64,000 nucleotides of DNA, taken from positions 1 to 64,000 of the forward strand of contig NZ_PJBZ01000042.1 of the NCBI RefSeq assembly GCF_002835995.1, in the 5' to 3' direction. A program made the position numbers and the translations under genes. This stretch comes from Psychromonas sp. Urea-02u-13 (GTDB lineage: Bacteria; Pseudomonadota; Gammaproteobacteria; Enterobacterales; Psychromonadaceae). Within the stretch, counting starts at the first letter, position 1. Each line of letters opens with the position of its first letter. Of this stretch, positions 9,128 to 19,721 are shown piece after piece. The notes below the pieces were generated by a model that saw nothing but the letters and a program-made list of their open reading frames with translations, ran no database searches and was not told the origin of the DNA.

Positions 9128-11190
9128 TACTGTTCTTCCTGCGCAGATTTATCTGCGTCATCAGTTGATTCAGTAAGCGCTGCCTGTTCTTTTTCATTTA
9201 AAGCTTTTTCTGCTTTTTTACGTTCCTTGTTAGACATAAAGTCAGCAGGGTTAATTTCTTGGCTCTTGCCCCATTCAGGTAAAACTGGTGCATTACTATT
9301 TGGCATGAGATTGATACCGCCCTCATTTTTTCCAAGCTGTACGTCACGAATCAAGCCGTACTTACGTGTACTTAGGTTCCTCATTGTTTCATCGTCACGA
9401 ATAATCGTGGCGCGTAAGAAAATCATTAAGTTACGTTTTTCAGTGCTACTTTTGGTGGATTTAAAAAGATGACCAAGCCATGGGATATCCCCTAAAAGTG
9501 GCACTTTCTGGACCGTTTCAGTCACTTTCTCATCAATTAAACCACCAATAACAATGGTTTCACCCGATTTTGCTAAGACTGTCGTTTTAACAGAACGTGT
9601 CGCAAAAATAATATCGACAGAAGTAGATCCGTTAATAGTGGAAACCTCTTGCTCAATCACCATCTGAACCGCATCACCATCATTAATTTGTGGTGTTACT
9701 TTTAACTTAATACCAATTTCTTTACGTTCGATAGTCTGGAAAGGATTATCATTTGACGAACTTGAAGTCGCACCTGTTAGTACCGGTACTTCATCACCCA
9801 CAACAAAACTTGCCTCTTCGTTATCCAGTGTCGTAAGACTCGGTGTTGCTAAAATATTCGATGAAGAGTTAGTACTGATTGCTTGTAACATGACCCCCCA
9901 ATCATCACCTACGTAACCGGCAACACCACCCGCTAGTTTACCAATCACATTAACAACTGCATCAAGATCATCTTCATCATTACGTACCTGGTAAGCGGCG
10001 CCAATGACATCACCTGTGGTTACGCCATTATCTTTAAACTGCGTGCCACCGGCTGGGGTTGCCCACTGCACACTTAAGTTAATACCGTCATCTTCTGATA
10101 CTTCGACAATAATCGCTTCAACCAATACTTGCGCACGGCGAATATCTAACTGACGAATAATGCTACTCAGCGAAGACATTAAAGCCGGCTGAGCAGAAAT
10201 AACAATAGAGTTGGTTCCCTCATGCGATTCAATGCTTAATTCTGAACGACTCGATTTACTGCCTGCTTTTTTACCATCTTTATTTTCAATGCTTTTACTA
10301 ACGCCTTTTAATACCGATACCACTTCTTTTGCGTTCGCATATTTAAGGTAAAAAACACGTGTATTACCGCTATTTTTAAGTTCGTCATCTAGTGTTTTCA
10401 CTAACTTAACAATACGTGCACGGGTTTTCTTTTCACCACTAATAATCAATGAGTTAGTGCGTTCATCAGCGACTAGACGCGGTTTTAAAATGCTTGGCGT
10501 CGTATTTTTAGTACCGGCAGCTGGTTTTTGAATAGAGCTTACGATTTTCACCATCTCTAATGCACTTGCATATTTGAGCTTGATGATATCAACTTCTTGG
10601 TCACCGGCTTTATCAACACGGCGGATGATTTTAACTAAACGATTTACCACGGCAGCACGGCCGGTGATCATAATAACGTTTGATGGATCGTAATGAACCA
10701 CGTTGCCACCACCCGCATTATCATTTAGCTGACGTAATAGAGGCGCTAATTCACGCACTGAAACATTTGTTACCGGCACAACGCGGGTAACCATTTCATC
10801 TCCTCTGAATTGCTGACCATCATCAACAACCGGAATCGCTGATACCTTTGCATCTTTGGCTTTAATGACTTTGATGATACCGCTTTCCATCTCAACAATG
10901 GCAAAACCGTAAACTTCTAAAACATTTAAAAAGAATTGGTAATATTGTTTTTCATTTAGTAGGTCATAACTACGTACATTAATGCTGCCACGTACTGTTG
11001 GATCTAAGACAATGGTTTTTTTGAGGTTCTTACCAACAATGTTGATAAATTCATTGATATCAGCATTTTTAAAACTGGCTGAGTATTCAGCGGCCGATAC
11101 GGCACTAATATGGCTAACACTTAAAACAGTCGCTAAAAGCCCTAAATTAAGTAGCTTGCCTACTTTGTTTTTCATCCCTAAAAATATCAT
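9127..11190 (-). CDS. gspD: Type II secretion secretin GspD
   Basis: This 687-residue outer-membrane secretin has a signal peptide (about residues 1-34), N0 to N3 domains and a C-terminal secretin domain ([28 protein letters not shown]). A Glu/Lys-rich tail of about 80 residues follows the secretin domain, where a pilotin-binding segment usually sits. The start used has a GGAG about 9 nt upstream; a second Met five codons in is possible. Confidence 0.97.
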   Translation of the reverse strand: MIFLGMKNKVGKLLNLGLLATVLSVSHISAVSAAEYSASFKNADINEFINIVGKNLKKTIVLDPTVRGSINVRSYDLLNEKQYYQFFLNVLEVYGFAIVEMESGIIKVIKAKDAKVSAIPVVDDGQQFRGDEMVTRVVPVTNVSVRELAPLLRQLNDNAGGGNVVHYDPSNVIMITGRAAVVNRLVKIIRRVDKAGDQEVDIIKLKYASALEMVKIVSSIQKPAAGTKNTTPSILKPRLVADERTNSLIISGEKKTRARIVKLVKTLDDELKNSGNTRVFYLKYANAKEVVSVLKGVSKSIENKDGKKAGSKSSRSELSIESHEGTNSIVISAQPALMSSLSSIIRQLDIRRAQVLVEAIIVEVSEDDGINLSVQWATPAGGTQFKDNGVTTGDVIGAAYQVRNDEDDLDAVVNVIGKLAGGVAGYVGDDWGVMLQAISTNSSSNILATPSLTTLDNEEASFVVGDEVPVLTGATSSSSNDNPFQTIERKEIGIKLKVTPQINDGDAVQMVIEQEVSTINGSTSVDIIFATRSVKTTVLAKSGETIVIGGLIDEKVTETVQKVPLLGDIPWLGHLFKSTKSSTEKRNLMIFLRATIIRDDETMRNLSTRKYGLIRDVQLGKNEGGINLMPNSNAPVLPEWGKSQEINPADFMSNKERKKAEKALNEKEQAALTESTDDADKSAQEEQ

Positions 11191-11256
11191 TCAATACTAC
11201 TCCAACGTTCACTTAATTTTTTAAAGTTACTTTTTAACAAAAGCGTTTCTACTCTA

Positions 11257-12141
11257 TTATGGGATACTAAAATACAACTCATGTAACTGCCCACCTCGCT
11301 CAACAGACAATGTCATGTCAGTCATGGTTGGGAACGCTTTCATTAACGTAAATGCTTGTTGCGTATCTGTTAAATCAATTCCATTTAATTCAACGGCTAA
11401 ATCTCCACTTTTTAAACCCGCTTGTTCAAATAGCGCTCTGTTTTTACCTGGTTTAACACGATAACCTTTTACTTTACCGTTTTCTCTTACTGGTGAAATA
11501 CGAATGTAATCGGTTAACTTCCCAGGGTTTTTCAGTAATTCTTTACGGTTTAGATTGACCGTTTTAACCTCTGCTTTAACAACTTGCTGAGATTTTGTTG
11601 TTTGGCCTTTTTTTTCATGGCTCAGGTGTTGTTTATCAAGAGACTCGACCCCATCTAACATTAAGGTTTGATGTGAACCATTGACTTCTAAAATAATACG
11701 ATCTTGATAAATTTTCTTGATAACGGCACTGGTGCCATCAATTTTAGAATTCATAAAGTAGCTACCCTGACGCCCTTTGTTATCAATAATGACACTTGAA
11801 TTCTGCGGGTCAGAAGAAGCAACAACACCAACTAGTTTTAAGTTCAGCCGCGTTTTAGGTGCATTATCAATCGTAGTTTCTTGCACAACGGTTTTAACCT
11901 CTTGCGCTTTTTCACCAAAGAGATGCTGCTGTTGTAATTGTCGGGTATTAATTTGGCTGCTATCTTGATTATTTTTAGCTGAGGCAGGTTTCCACAACAG
12001 TGCCGGTTTATTTTCAGGCACAAATGCCCATGTTAACAACGCGAGTTGATAAGCTAATAAAGAGGCAATAACAGCCAAAATGACCATGGGTGATTTTTGT
12101 AAAAAAGTAGCGAATGGCACTGATAACAACCCTGTTTTCAT
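11257..12141 (-). CDS. gspC: Type II secretion protein GspC
   Basis: This 294-residue bitopic protein has a membrane helix (about residues 17-38), a periplasmic HR domain (LNLKLVGVVASSDP) and a C-terminal PDZ domain (GYRVKPGKNRALFEQAGLKSGDLAVELNG). GspC links the secretin N0 domain to the inner-membrane platform and may help select substrates. It is the first gene of the operon, with a 195-bp gap to the divergent hslR. Confidence 0.96.
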   Translation of the reverse strand: MKTGLLSVPFATFLQKSPMVILAVIASLLAYQLALLTWAFVPENKPALLWKPASAKNNQDSSQINTRQLQQQHLFGEKAQEVKTVVQETTIDNAPKTRLNLKLVGVVASSDPQNSSVIIDNKGRQGSYFMNSKIDGTSAVIKKIYQDRIILEVNGSHQTLMLDGVESLDKQHLSHEKKGQTTKSQQVVKAEVKTVNLNRKELLKNPGKLTDYIRISPVRENGKVKGYRVKPGKNRALFEQAGLKSGDLAVELNGIDLTDTQQAFTLMKAFPTMTDMTLSVERGGQLHELYFSIP

Positions 12142-12348
12142 ACAAATATAATAGTTTTACTATGCTACCTTAGGGTGAGCTTAGCAACAAGAAAATAGCA
12201 CTAATTATGTGCTATTGAGGGATTAAACGCCTAGAAACAGTGTATTTACGACAGAAATTTGACTATATTTTTATTGCTAATTGCAAAAAATGAACTAGCG
12301 TTTAATTCTTCTTTGATATAATAACTCTTTATACAAGTGAGTATGCCG

Positions 12349-12765
12349 ATGTCTGATAAACAATCCGATAAAAAAATTCGTTTAGATAAATGGTTATGGG
12401 CGGCACGTTTCTATAAAACTCGTAGCATTGCCCGTGATATGATTAACGGCGGTAAAGTGCATTATAATGGTCAACGCGCCAAAGCGAGTAAAGTCGTCGA
12501 ATTGGGCGGATTATTAACCATTCGTCAAGGCGATACTTCAAAACAGGTGAGCATTGAACTACTATCAGACCAACGCCGTGGCGCGCCAATCGCAGAGACC
12601 CTTTACCAAGAAACAAGCGACAGTATAAAGAAACGCGAAGCCTATTCAGTGTTACGTAAACTGAGTTTACAAAATGCCCCGCACCCAGACAAAAAACCCA
12701 ATAAAAAACAGCGCCGAGAGTTGATACAAGCGAAAGCACAACGTAACAGCGCTAATTTTGACTAA
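12349..12765 (+). CDS. hslR: Heat shock protein 15 (Hsp15), ribosome-associated
   Basis: The protein of about 138 residues is an S4-domain protein (IRLDKWLWAARFYKTRSIARDMI ... GKVHYNGQRAKASK). Hsp15 binds 50S subunits that carry a stalled nascent chain and helps recycle them. Alternative starts are a GTG at 12337 and an ATG at 12343; I prefer 12349 because it gives the usual N-terminus length, though the ribosome site is weak. The C-terminal PHPDKKPNKKQRRE tail matches the family. hslO follows after 14 bp, as in many enterobacteria and vibrios. Confidence 0.93.
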   Translation: MSDKQSDKKIRLDKWLWAARFYKTRSIARDMINGGKVHYNGQRAKASKVVELGGLLTIRQGDTSKQVSIELLSDQRRGAPIAETLYQETSDSIKKREAYSVLRKLSLQNAPHPDKKPNKKQRRELIQAKAQRNSANFD

Positions 12766-12779
12766 TAGAGACAAAACTA

Positions 12780-13640
12780 ATGACAGATCAACTACAGCGT
12801 TTCCTTTTTGATGACTTTGAAATTCGTGGCGAAATAGCCAATGCCGATAACAGCTTTAGTGAAATTATTAAAAATCACAACTTCAGCCCTGAAGTCGCTA
12901 ATTTGGTCGGTGAATTATTAATCGCGACCACGCTACTAACAGCAATGCTGAAATTTGAAGGTAAAATTGCAGTACAGCTTCAAGGTGACGGCCCTGTAAA
13001 AATGGCAGTTATTAATGCCAACCAAGATTTACAAGTACGTGGCACCGCACGCGTAGATGGCGATACAACAGGTTTATCGTTCTCTGAGTTAGTGGGTAAA
13101 GGTCATATGATGATCACCATTACGCCTGATGAAGGCGAGCGTTACCAAGGTATCGTTGATATCAATCATGATTCGTTAAGCGCTTGTTTAGAAAATTATT
13201 TTGAACAATCTGAACAATTACCGACACGTGTTATTTTACACGCAAAACATGGTGAGAAATCATGTGCAGCAGGTCTTTTGATTCAAACGTTACCCGCGAC
13301 AAGTGATACACATGAAGAAGATTTCCAACATGTATCAGCGCTTGCACAAACAGTTAAAGCTGAAGAGTTATATGAACTAACACAAGAAGACCTGTTATTC
13401 CGTTTATATCATCAAGACGCGCTACGTTTATTTGAAAAGCAATCTATTACTTTCAAATGCTCATGCTCAAAAGAACGTTGTTTATCATCTCTTGCTTCTA
13501 TTGCACCTGAAGAGATTATGGATATCATCAACGAAAGTGGCGCTATTGAAATGCATTGTGAATATTGTGCCAGTGATTACCGTTTTGAAGTAAATGATCT
13601 ACAAATTTTACTTGGCGATGATCATAACCAGCAACACTAA
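12780..13640 (+). CDS. hslO: Redox-regulated chaperone Hsp33
   Basis: This 286-residue cytoplasmic chaperone is activated by oxidation. The C-terminal zinc switch is intact: CSC about residue 228 and CEYC about residue 260. The N-terminal substrate domain has the GEIANADNSF and VQLQGDGP segments. It is very likely cotranscribed with hslR and ends at a hairpin terminator (13647-13680). Confidence 0.97.
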   Translation: MTDQLQRFLFDDFEIRGEIANADNSFSEIIKNHNFSPEVANLVGELLIATTLLTAMLKFEGKIAVQLQGDGPVKMAVINANQDLQVRGTARVDGDTTGLSFSELVGKGHMMITITPDEGERYQGIVDINHDSLSACLENYFEQSEQLPTRVILHAKHGEKSCAAGLLIQTLPATSDTHEEDFQHVSALAQTVKAEELYELTQEDLLFRLYHQDALRLFEKQSITFKCSCSKERCLSSLASIAPEEIMDIINESGAIEMHCEYCASDYRFEVNDLQILLGDDHNQQH

Positions 13641-13646
13641 TTTGTT

Positions 13647-13680
13647 GCGCAACGCTAAAATAATTTAGTGTTGCGCCTTT
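13647..13680 (+). terminator. Terminator after hslO
   Basis: A 13-bp stem (GCGCAACGCTAAA against TTTAGTGTTGCGC, one G-U pair) with a 4-nt loop is followed by a short T-rich run. It sits 6 bp after the hslO stop. Confidence 0.8.
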
Positions 13681-13847
13681 CTATCTTTTATTTAAAAAAC
13701 CCACAAAAACGCCTGTCACATAATTGCTGCAATTATTTTACATATACGATTAATTTTTAATCGATAACATGACCTAGATCTCACCTATTTATCAGATAAT
13801 ACCTTACTCTCAACAATGAAATTTCAATCATTTAAGAGGAACTGAGT

Positions 13848-15470
13848 ATGACTACATTAGCAATTAATACATTAAGCGAATATGGCATTACCGGTGTTTC
13901 TGAGATTGTGTATAACCCCAGCTATGACGTGCTCTTCAGTGAAGAAATGGACGACAAACTAGTTGGATTTGAGAAAGGAATTCTTACATCAAACGGCACG
14001 GTAGCTGTTGACACAGGCATATTTACAGGCCGCTCTCCGAAAGACAAATATATTGTAAAAGACGATACCACGCGTGACACCATTTGGTGGAGCGAACAAG
14101 GTAAAAATGATAACAAATCGATTGAGCAAGATACCTGGGCACACTTAAAAAACTTAGTGAGCACAGAGCTATCAAACAAACGATTATTTGTCATTGATGC
14201 TTATTGCGGTGCGAATGAAAGTTCTCGTCTAAAAGTACGTTTCATCATGGAAGTGGCGTGGCAAGCGCACTTCGTTAAAAATATGTTTATTCGCCCAACC
14301 GAGGCGGAACTTGTCGATTTTGAACCAGACTTTGTTGTTATGAACGGTTCTAAAACAACGAATCCTGATTGGCAATCTCAAGGATTGAATTCTGAAAATT
14401 TTGTTGCCTTTAACCTGACTGAGAAAGTACAAGTCATTGGTGGTACTTGGTACGGCGGCGAAATGAAAAAAGGTTTGTTCTCTGTGATGAACTACCTACT
14501 TCCACTTAACGGAATGGCGTCTATGCATTGTTCCGCTAATGTCGGTGAAGCTGGTGATACGGCAATCTTCTTTGGCTTGTCTGGCACAGGTAAAACAACA
14601 CTGTCTACAGACCCTAAACGTGCCTTAATTGGTGATGATGAACACGGCTGGGATGATCACGGTGTATTTAATTTTGAAGGAGGCTGCTACGCAAAAACAA
14701 TTCGTTTAAGCGCAGAAGCTGAACCGGATATCTTTGGTGCTATTCGCCGTGATGCACTACTTGAAAATGTGATGATTGATGCACAGGGTGTCGTTGATTA
14801 CGATGATGCGAGTAAAACTGAAAACGCACGTGTTTCTTACCCGCTTGATCATATTGATAACATTGTAAAACCTATCTCTAAAGGTGGGCATGCGCAAAAA
14901 GTTATCTTCTTAACAGCGGATGCCTTTGGTGTTTTACCGCCGGTGTCAAAACTGACTAAAGCGCAAACACAGTATCACTTCCTTTCTGGTTTCACGGCTA
15001 AATTAGCAGGAACAGAGCGCGGCATCACTGAACCAACACCTACTTTCTCCGCTTGTTTTGGCGCTGCATTTTTATCATTGCACCCAACGCAGTATGCAGA
15101 GCAATTGGTAAAACGTATGGAAGCCTGCGGTGCAGAAGCGTATTTAGTGAATACCGGTTGGAATGGTTCGGGTAAACGTATCTCTATTCAGGATACACGT
15201 GGCATTATCGATGCGATTTTAGATGGGTCGATTGAAAGTGCACAAACCAAACAGATTCCACTGTTTGACCTAACCGTGCCATTAGCCTTACCGGGTGTTG
15301 ATAGTGGTATTCTTGATCCACGTGATACTTACAGCAATGTTGCTGAGTGGGATGAGAAAGCGGAGAATCTTGCACAATTGTTTATCGATAACTTTGCACG
15401 TTATACCGATAAGCAACAGGGAAAAGACCTGGTTAGTGCAGGACCACAACTCAGTAAACACCTAGTTTAG
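13848..15470 (+). CDS. pckA: Phosphoenolpyruvate carboxykinase (ATP)
   Basis: This 540-residue enzyme converts oxaloacetate and ATP to phosphoenolpyruvate, CO2 and ADP, the first committed step of gluconeogenesis. The kinase-1a P-loop ([13 protein letters not shown], about residue 245), the DDEHGW metal site and the GRSPKDKY substrate segment are all present. A strong Shine-Dalgarno (AGAGGAAC) precedes the ATG. It has its own terminator at 15478-15512. Confidence 0.98.
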   Translation: MTTLAINTLSEYGITGVSEIVYNPSYDVLFSEEMDDKLVGFEKGILTSNGTVAVDTGIFTGRSPKDKYIVKDDTTRDTIWWSEQGKNDNKSIEQDTWAHLKNLVSTELSNKRLFVIDAYCGANESSRLKVRFIMEVAWQAHFVKNMFIRPTEAELVDFEPDFVVMNGSKTTNPDWQSQGLNSENFVAFNLTEKVQVIGGTWYGGEMKKGLFSVMNYLLPLNGMASMHCSANVGEAGDTAIFFGLSGTGKTTLSTDPKRALIGDDEHGWDDHGVFNFEGGCYAKTIRLSAEAEPDIFGAIRRDALLENVMIDAQGVVDYDDASKTENARVSYPLDHIDNIVKPISKGGHAQKVIFLTADAFGVLPPVSKLTKAQTQYHFLSGFTAKLAGTERGITEPTPTFSACFGAAFLSLHPTQYAEQLVKRMEACGAEAYLVNTGWNGSGKRISIQDTRGIIDAILDGSIESAQTKQIPLFDLTVPLALPGVDSGILDPRDTYSNVAEWDEKAENLAQLFIDNFARYTDKQQGKDLVSAGPQLSKHLV

Positions 15471-15477
15471 ACTTTAC

Positions 15478-15512
15478 ATCGCGCTTACTGACAATAAGCG
15501 CGATTTGTTTTT
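15478..15512 (+). terminator. Terminator after pckA
   Basis: A perfect 10-bp stem (ATCGCGCTTA / TAAGCGCGAT) with a 7-nt loop is followed by TTGTTTTT. Confidence 0.85.
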
Positions 15513-15597
15513 ACCCCTGCCAATTTAATACTCTCTAATACGACCTCTTCAGCAACAAAGCTAATAATTACTCTTTACTGCTCACTATTTAACGCTC

Positions 15598-16677
15598 TTA
15601 TTTAATACGTAACAGTTGCTCAACTAATTGCATTGCTCCATCTTCACAGGGAAGTTCATCGGGGTAGTCACTGTCAGTTAACTTTTCAATAATCGCGTTT
15701 AAGACCGGCCCTGCGAGTTGCTTTTCTTCTATCTCAACAAAGGGAACACGATCCCTTAAAAATTGATTTAAGTAAGGCGTTTCAGGCCAATCGGGACGCA
15801 CTAAACTCATCACTCTAATTTTTTTGTATTTTGCGATAGCAGCAATTTCACAATAAGTGCCATAACCCGGTTTAGTGATAATGAAATCACTGGCGGCAAC
15901 TAATTGTATAAAGGGCACTTTTAACGCGCCTATTTGAGTCATATCAGTACGTAAAGCCGGAATCGCTTGATCCACCAGCCAATGTACCCCTTCTTTTTTA
16001 GGCCAATTTTGTAAATCTAATGGGAAAGGTAAACCGCCAAGTGCAATCAGGCCTATTTTTTTAGTATTAATAGGCAATTGCTTTAATAAAGCGGCTAAGT
16101 CGGCCTTAGGCTGATCGTTAATACTGGAAATTTCAATCTCATTAGCATCATTTAATGGCACAAAAGGCAGCGGTTTAAAAACCTGTCCAACAGCTTGATA
16201 CACAGAGTGCATTTTTTGATAAACGGCTTTTGTCTCGGCGTTATTATCTAAACAGTACGCTTGGTAAATTTGTGCCCAGTTAAAAGGTGCGACAGAGGCG
16301 GTTTTTATACCCAGTTGATGCGCGGCGTCAAGACTAATGGGAGAAATATTACTGATCAACATATCGGGTTTTATTGTCGCTAACAGTTTTTTCTCACTAT
16401 CAACACAAGACTGCCAATTATCAAAAAGCAGTTGATATTTCTGTCGGCTATTTTCAATATCGATACCGATAGGAGAAGACATCAACATGCCAAAGTCCGA
16501 GCCAAGCTCATAATAATCAAAACCCCCGGTTAAACGAGAATCCAAATAAGACTTTGGTAGTAGCGTCATAAGCGATATTTTAATGTGCGGATAAAAGCGC
16601 ATTAAACGATTAATCACTGAGCATGAAATCGCACCATGACCAAAACCATGCGCGGTAATAGAAAAGCACAGATGCAT
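15598..16677 (-). CDS. GT-B-like glycosyltransferase-like protein
   Basis: The protein of about 359 residues starts with HLCFSITAHGFGHGAISCSV, a glycine-rich N-terminal loop like that of MurG-type GT-B enzymes and of the N-terminal part of L-arabinokinase-like proteins. A second glycosyltransferase-like signature (DFIITKPGYGTYCEIAA) lies at about residue 270. The start at 16677 overlaps the stop of the upstream oxidoreductase gene by one base (TAATG), so I prefer it to the upstream Met at 16701. Substrate and product are unknown. Confidence 0.7.
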   Translation of the reverse strand: MHLCFSITAHGFGHGAISCSVINRLMRFYPHIKISLMTLLPKSYLDSRLTGGFDYYELGSDFGMLMSSPIGIDIENSRQKYQLLFDNWQSCVDSEKKLLATIKPDMLISNISPISLDAAHQLGIKTASVAPFNWAQIYQAYCLDNNAETKAVYQKMHSVYQAVGQVFKPLPFVPLNDANEIEISSINDQPKADLAALLKQLPINTKKIGLIALGGLPFPLDLQNWPKKEGVHWLVDQAIPALRTDMTQIGALKVPFIQLVAASDFIITKPGYGTYCEIAAIAKYKKIRVMSLVRPDWPETPYLNQFLRDRVPFVEIEEKQLAGPVLNAIIEKLTDSDYPDELPCEDGAMQLVEQLLRIK

Positions 16678-17582
16678 TATCGGTTTCCTATTTTTTGACA
16701 AATAGCTTCAGCCAACTGATGGCTAGCTAAGTTACGCTGAACCACTTCGGTAGCTATTTTCCCGCTGGCAACCACAGTTAACCAATCATCAATCATGGCG
16801 CTAAAACCTTTACTGGCTAACATAGGTGTCCAATCGGCTAAACGTAATTCTGTTTTCTGATTCGCTTTCCACTGTGTCCCGGAGACAAAAGAGTCAAATT
16901 GGTAACTGTCGTTTTCATAGTTAAACGAAACCACTTCATTGGTAATCCCATATAAACGGTTCATAGAAGCATGTAATAACGTGCCATTTTGCAGCCACTG
17001 CACATCTAAACGCCCTAGTTGATCACCTTTGAATTGAGTGACGATATTAATATCATCAATATTATTTTTAGCGTGAATATTAACGCTGTCTAATGGATGA
17101 ATAAAATCATCAAAAACAAAAGTGCGTAATGCCCCCGGTAAATCAAAACGGTTTTTTTCCCAACGTAAAGACAGTAATTTTTCATTACTTAAGTGTTGAT
17201 TATAAAGCGGGATAAAACGACGATTGAAGCCCATATACAGCGGTACATTGCGTTTTTCAGCCAACTCATACAGTTTTTCACAATCAAAGGCGTTATCAGC
17301 CAATGGTTTATCTACAAAAGTGGCAATGCCTTGCTCTAAAAAATAGGACGCAATCGCAGGGTGTGAAGTCGTACTGCTATGAATCATGACCGCATCAATA
17401 TTTTGCTTATTGAGCAGTCGGTAATCTTGGAATGTCGATTTAACACGATACTGTTTAGCTAATCGGGTTAATGTGGCTTGATTACGTGTGCAAAAAACTA
17501 ACTCTATGTTTTCCAGTTGAGTTAACACTGGCAGATAGGCTTTTTGAGCGATATCCCCTAATCCAATAATAGCAATTTTCAT
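16677..17582 (-). CDS. Gfo/Idh/MocA-family oxidoreductase
   Basis: The protein of about 301 residues has an N-terminal Rossmann fold (KIAIIGLGDIAQKAYLPVL) and the family motif DKPLADN (EKP-like) near residue 97. These enzymes oxidise or reduce sugars or similar polyols with NAD(P). The start at MKIAIIG has a Shine-Dalgarno-like AAAGG upstream; an in-frame start 11 codons earlier is less likely. It is coupled to the glycosyltransferase-like gene and divergent from a TetR gene, which may regulate the pair. Confidence 0.85.
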   Translation of the reverse strand: MKIAIIGLGDIAQKAYLPVLTQLENIELVFCTRNQATLTRLAKQYRVKSTFQDYRLLNKQNIDAVMIHSSTTSHPAIASYFLEQGIATFVDKPLADNAFDCEKLYELAEKRNVPLYMGFNRRFIPLYNQHLSNEKLLSLRWEKNRFDLPGALRTFVFDDFIHPLDSVNIHAKNNIDDINIVTQFKGDQLGRLDVQWLQNGTLLHASMNRLYGITNEVVSFNYENDSYQFDSFVSGTQWKANQKTELRLADWTPMLASKGFSAMIDDWLTVVASGKIATEVVQRNLASHQLAEAICQKIGNR

Positions 17583-17654
17583 GAAAGGGCCTTTTAAGCG
17601 AGATAGAGTAGACAAAGTGTTCTATGATTACTGTTCAAATCAGAGGTAGTTTAT

Positions 17655-18230
17655 ATGAATATTAAAAAGCGTCATATCATCGAAGTCGCCTTTTCGCTGT
17701 TTTACCAAAAAGGTATTCATGCGGTGGGCATTAATGAAATTATTAAAACGGCAGGCGTTGCTAAAAAGACTCTCTACAACCATTTTGTCAGTAAAGATGA
17801 GTTAATTGTGGCCACGCTTATCTACCGCGATCAGTTAGAGGTAAACCATTTAAAGTTTAAACTAACCAGTGCTGAAATTGGTAAAGATGCGTTGCTTGCT
17901 TTGTTTGAACTACTCCATGATTTTATTAATAATCACGACGCCACGCTGGGTGACTTTAGAGGAGATTATTTTAATAATAGTTGTGCTGAATATGCACAAA
18001 CAAATCCACTACTTTATGAAACCTGTCAGGCACATAAAATCGCGGTTAAAAGTATTATTCAGACACATGTTGATTCCTTTGAGCAAAAGCCTGAAAAAAA
18101 TCAATTTCTTGTTGATACCATTTTCTTATTAAAAGAAGGCGTGATTAATGGGGCATTGGTACAAGGTAACTTGAACAGTGCAATCGAAGCAACCGCATGT
18201 GTTGAGAGTTTGTTACGCTTTAAACGTTAA
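17655..18230 (+). CDS. TetR/AcrR-family transcriptional regulator
   Basis: The 191-residue protein has an N-terminal TetR helix-turn-helix (FYQKGIHAVGINEIIKTAGVAKKTLYNHFVSKDELI) and a divergent ligand domain with Cys residues around 112-125. It is divergent from the oxidoreductase/glycosyltransferase pair across a 72-bp gap, the usual position for a local repressor. The ligand is unknown. Confidence 0.88.
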   Translation: MNIKKRHIIEVAFSLFYQKGIHAVGINEIIKTAGVAKKTLYNHFVSKDELIVATLIYRDQLEVNHLKFKLTSAEIGKDALLALFELLHDFINNHDATLGDFRGDYFNNSCAEYAQTNPLLYETCQAHKIAVKSIIQTHVDSFEQKPEKNQFLVDTIFLLKEGVINGALVQGNLNSAIEATACVESLLRFKR

Positions 18231-18234
18231 TTAA

Positions 18235-18268
18235 ACATAACCGCGAAGTCGCTTCGTGGTTATGTTTT
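18235..18268 (+). terminator. Terminator-like hairpin after the TetR gene
   Basis: The inverted repeat ACATAACCGCGAAG / CTTCGTGGTTATGT (G-U or mismatch in the middle) is followed by TTTTAG. The sequence resembles the AACCACGAAG repeat family seen at 21352 and 63380. Confidence 0.65.
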
Positions 18269-18304
18269 AGTATTTAGACTCTTACAGTGGAAAGTGCTTA
18301 ACTG

Positions 18305-18952
18305 TTATTGCTGTTTTTCCCACATCAAGCATATTTGATTCAAAAATGAGTTGATACGGTAAGGTTGATACTTCAGCGGAATCTTATTTTCAAGTGCAGG
18401 AATCGGTCTTTGATCTTTTCTTAAACGGCTTAAAATCAGCTTCAATAAACCATCTAAATAATGCTTAAACTGCTCACTCTCATAAATAGCCTGCCAATCA
18501 ATCACTGCACCATCATGGTTTTCTCTGATCATTGGCCCTATTTGTTGAGTATGCTTCTCTATCTCAGCATCGCCCATGCAGTACTCTTTAACTAACTGTA
18601 AAAAAAGATCTAAACATTCACCGCGGGGAACAATGCTAAAAAATTCTTTTTCCTCGGTTATTTTTTTACCTTCTAGCGGTATATTCACAGTGCGATATAA
18701 CACTTCAAACATGTGCACAATAGTACGATCGAGAATACGTTGCTTAGGAAAACGCGTGTCTTGCACATTCTGTTCAATTATTTCATAGAAGTGTGCCACA
18801 TCTAGGTTGTCAGCAACTTGACGCGCCAACTTATCCGCCACAGCCAGCGGAATTCTATTTTCTAATAATGTATTGGTTACTGTTTCTTTAAGTAATTTTT
18901 GCAGTTTTAGATGTACTTGATCAAAACGCTCATAGGGTGGTGAAGCAGGCAT
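18305..18952 (-). CDS. Conserved protein of unknown function
   Basis: The 215-residue protein has no signal peptide and no membrane segment and appears mostly helical. The N-terminal half is charged (LKLQKLLKETVTNTLLENRIPLAVADKLARQV), with an FFSIVPRGECLDLFLQLVKEYCMGD segment in the middle. I do not recognise the family. It is a lone gene facing the TetR gene, with its start 146 bp from the divergent phosphoribosyltransferase gene. Confidence 0.7.
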   Translation of the reverse strand: MPASPPYERFDQVHLKLQKLLKETVTNTLLENRIPLAVADKLARQVADNLDVAHFYEIIEQNVQDTRFPKQRILDRTIVHMFEVLYRTVNIPLEGKKITEEKEFFSIVPRGECLDLFLQLVKEYCMGDAEIEKHTQQIGPMIRENHDGAVIDWQAIYESEQFKHYLDGLLKLILSRLRKDQRPIPALENKIPLKYQPYRINSFLNQICLMWEKQQ

Positions 18953-19097
18953 CTGTTTCCTTTAGGGGACAATATATTAGAAGGCTAGTTTAACCTAAAA
19001 TCGACCATACATAGAGATGCGCGTTAGGATTGATATTAGTCATTGAAATTTTGTGACGTTAGTCTAAACTTTGCCCACAATTAACAGGAGAGGTCCT

Positions 19098-19667
19098 ATG
19101 TCAGACAAAGTATTTATCACCGCGAAAACGCTACTTGAAGATTCATTCCGCCTAGCTGCACAAGTCTACGACAGTGGCTTTCGCCCACAGTTTATTGTTG
19201 GTATTTGGCGTGGGGGTGCACCAATTGGTATCGCTGTACAAGAATACTTTGACTACAAGAAAGTAGAAACGGATCATATCGCTGTACGTACTTCGTCTTA
19301 TTACGGTATCGGTAAACAAAGTAAAACCATTAAAGTGCATGGTTTACATTACATTATCGAGAATGCCAATGCGGATGACGGTCTATTAATCGTTGATGAT
19401 GTATTTGATTCAGGCCGTAGTGTTGTTGCATTAAAAGAAAAACTTTCTGAGCTAATGCGTTTGAATATGCCACGCGACGTACGTATCGCAACGCCTTATT
19501 ACAAACCTAAAAATAAAGCCGTTGAAATGGTACCAGATTACTTTATTCATGAATCTGAAGAGTGGTTAGTTTTCCCACATGAAATATCAGGTTTAAGCAT
19601 TGAAGAAATCGCAAACGGTAAAAGTGACTTTGAAAATATCAAACACCTATTTACAGAGGAGTCTTAA
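19098..19667 (+). CDS. Purine-type phosphoribosyltransferase
   Basis: The protein of about 189 residues has the PRPP-binding motif LLIVDDVFDSGRSV (about residue 98) and an N-terminal VGIWRGGAPIG loop. It resembles hypoxanthine/xanthine phosphoribosyltransferases that salvage purine bases. The start at 19098 has a strong AGGAGAGG; the upstream in-frame start at 19071 lacks this. It ends at a hairpin terminator. Exact base specificity cannot be read. Confidence 0.85.
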   Translation: MSDKVFITAKTLLEDSFRLAAQVYDSGFRPQFIVGIWRGGAPIGIAVQEYFDYKKVETDHIAVRTSSYYGIGKQSKTIKVHGLHYIIENANADDGLLIVDDVFDSGRSVVALKEKLSELMRLNMPRDVRIATPYYKPKNKAVEMVPDYFIHESEEWLVFPHEISGLSIEEIANGKSDFENIKHLFTEES

Positions 19668-19691
19668 GCTCGGTTACGTAACATGGTGAGT

Positions 19692-19721
19692 AAAAAGGAG
19701 ACTAAATAGTCTCCTTTTTTG
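19692..19721. terminator. Bidirectional terminator between convergent genes
   Basis: A perfect stem (AAAAAGGAGACTA / TAGTCTCCTTTTT) flanked by A and T runs can stop both the phosphoribosyltransferase transcript and acpH. It overlaps the last codons of acpH. Confidence 0.85.
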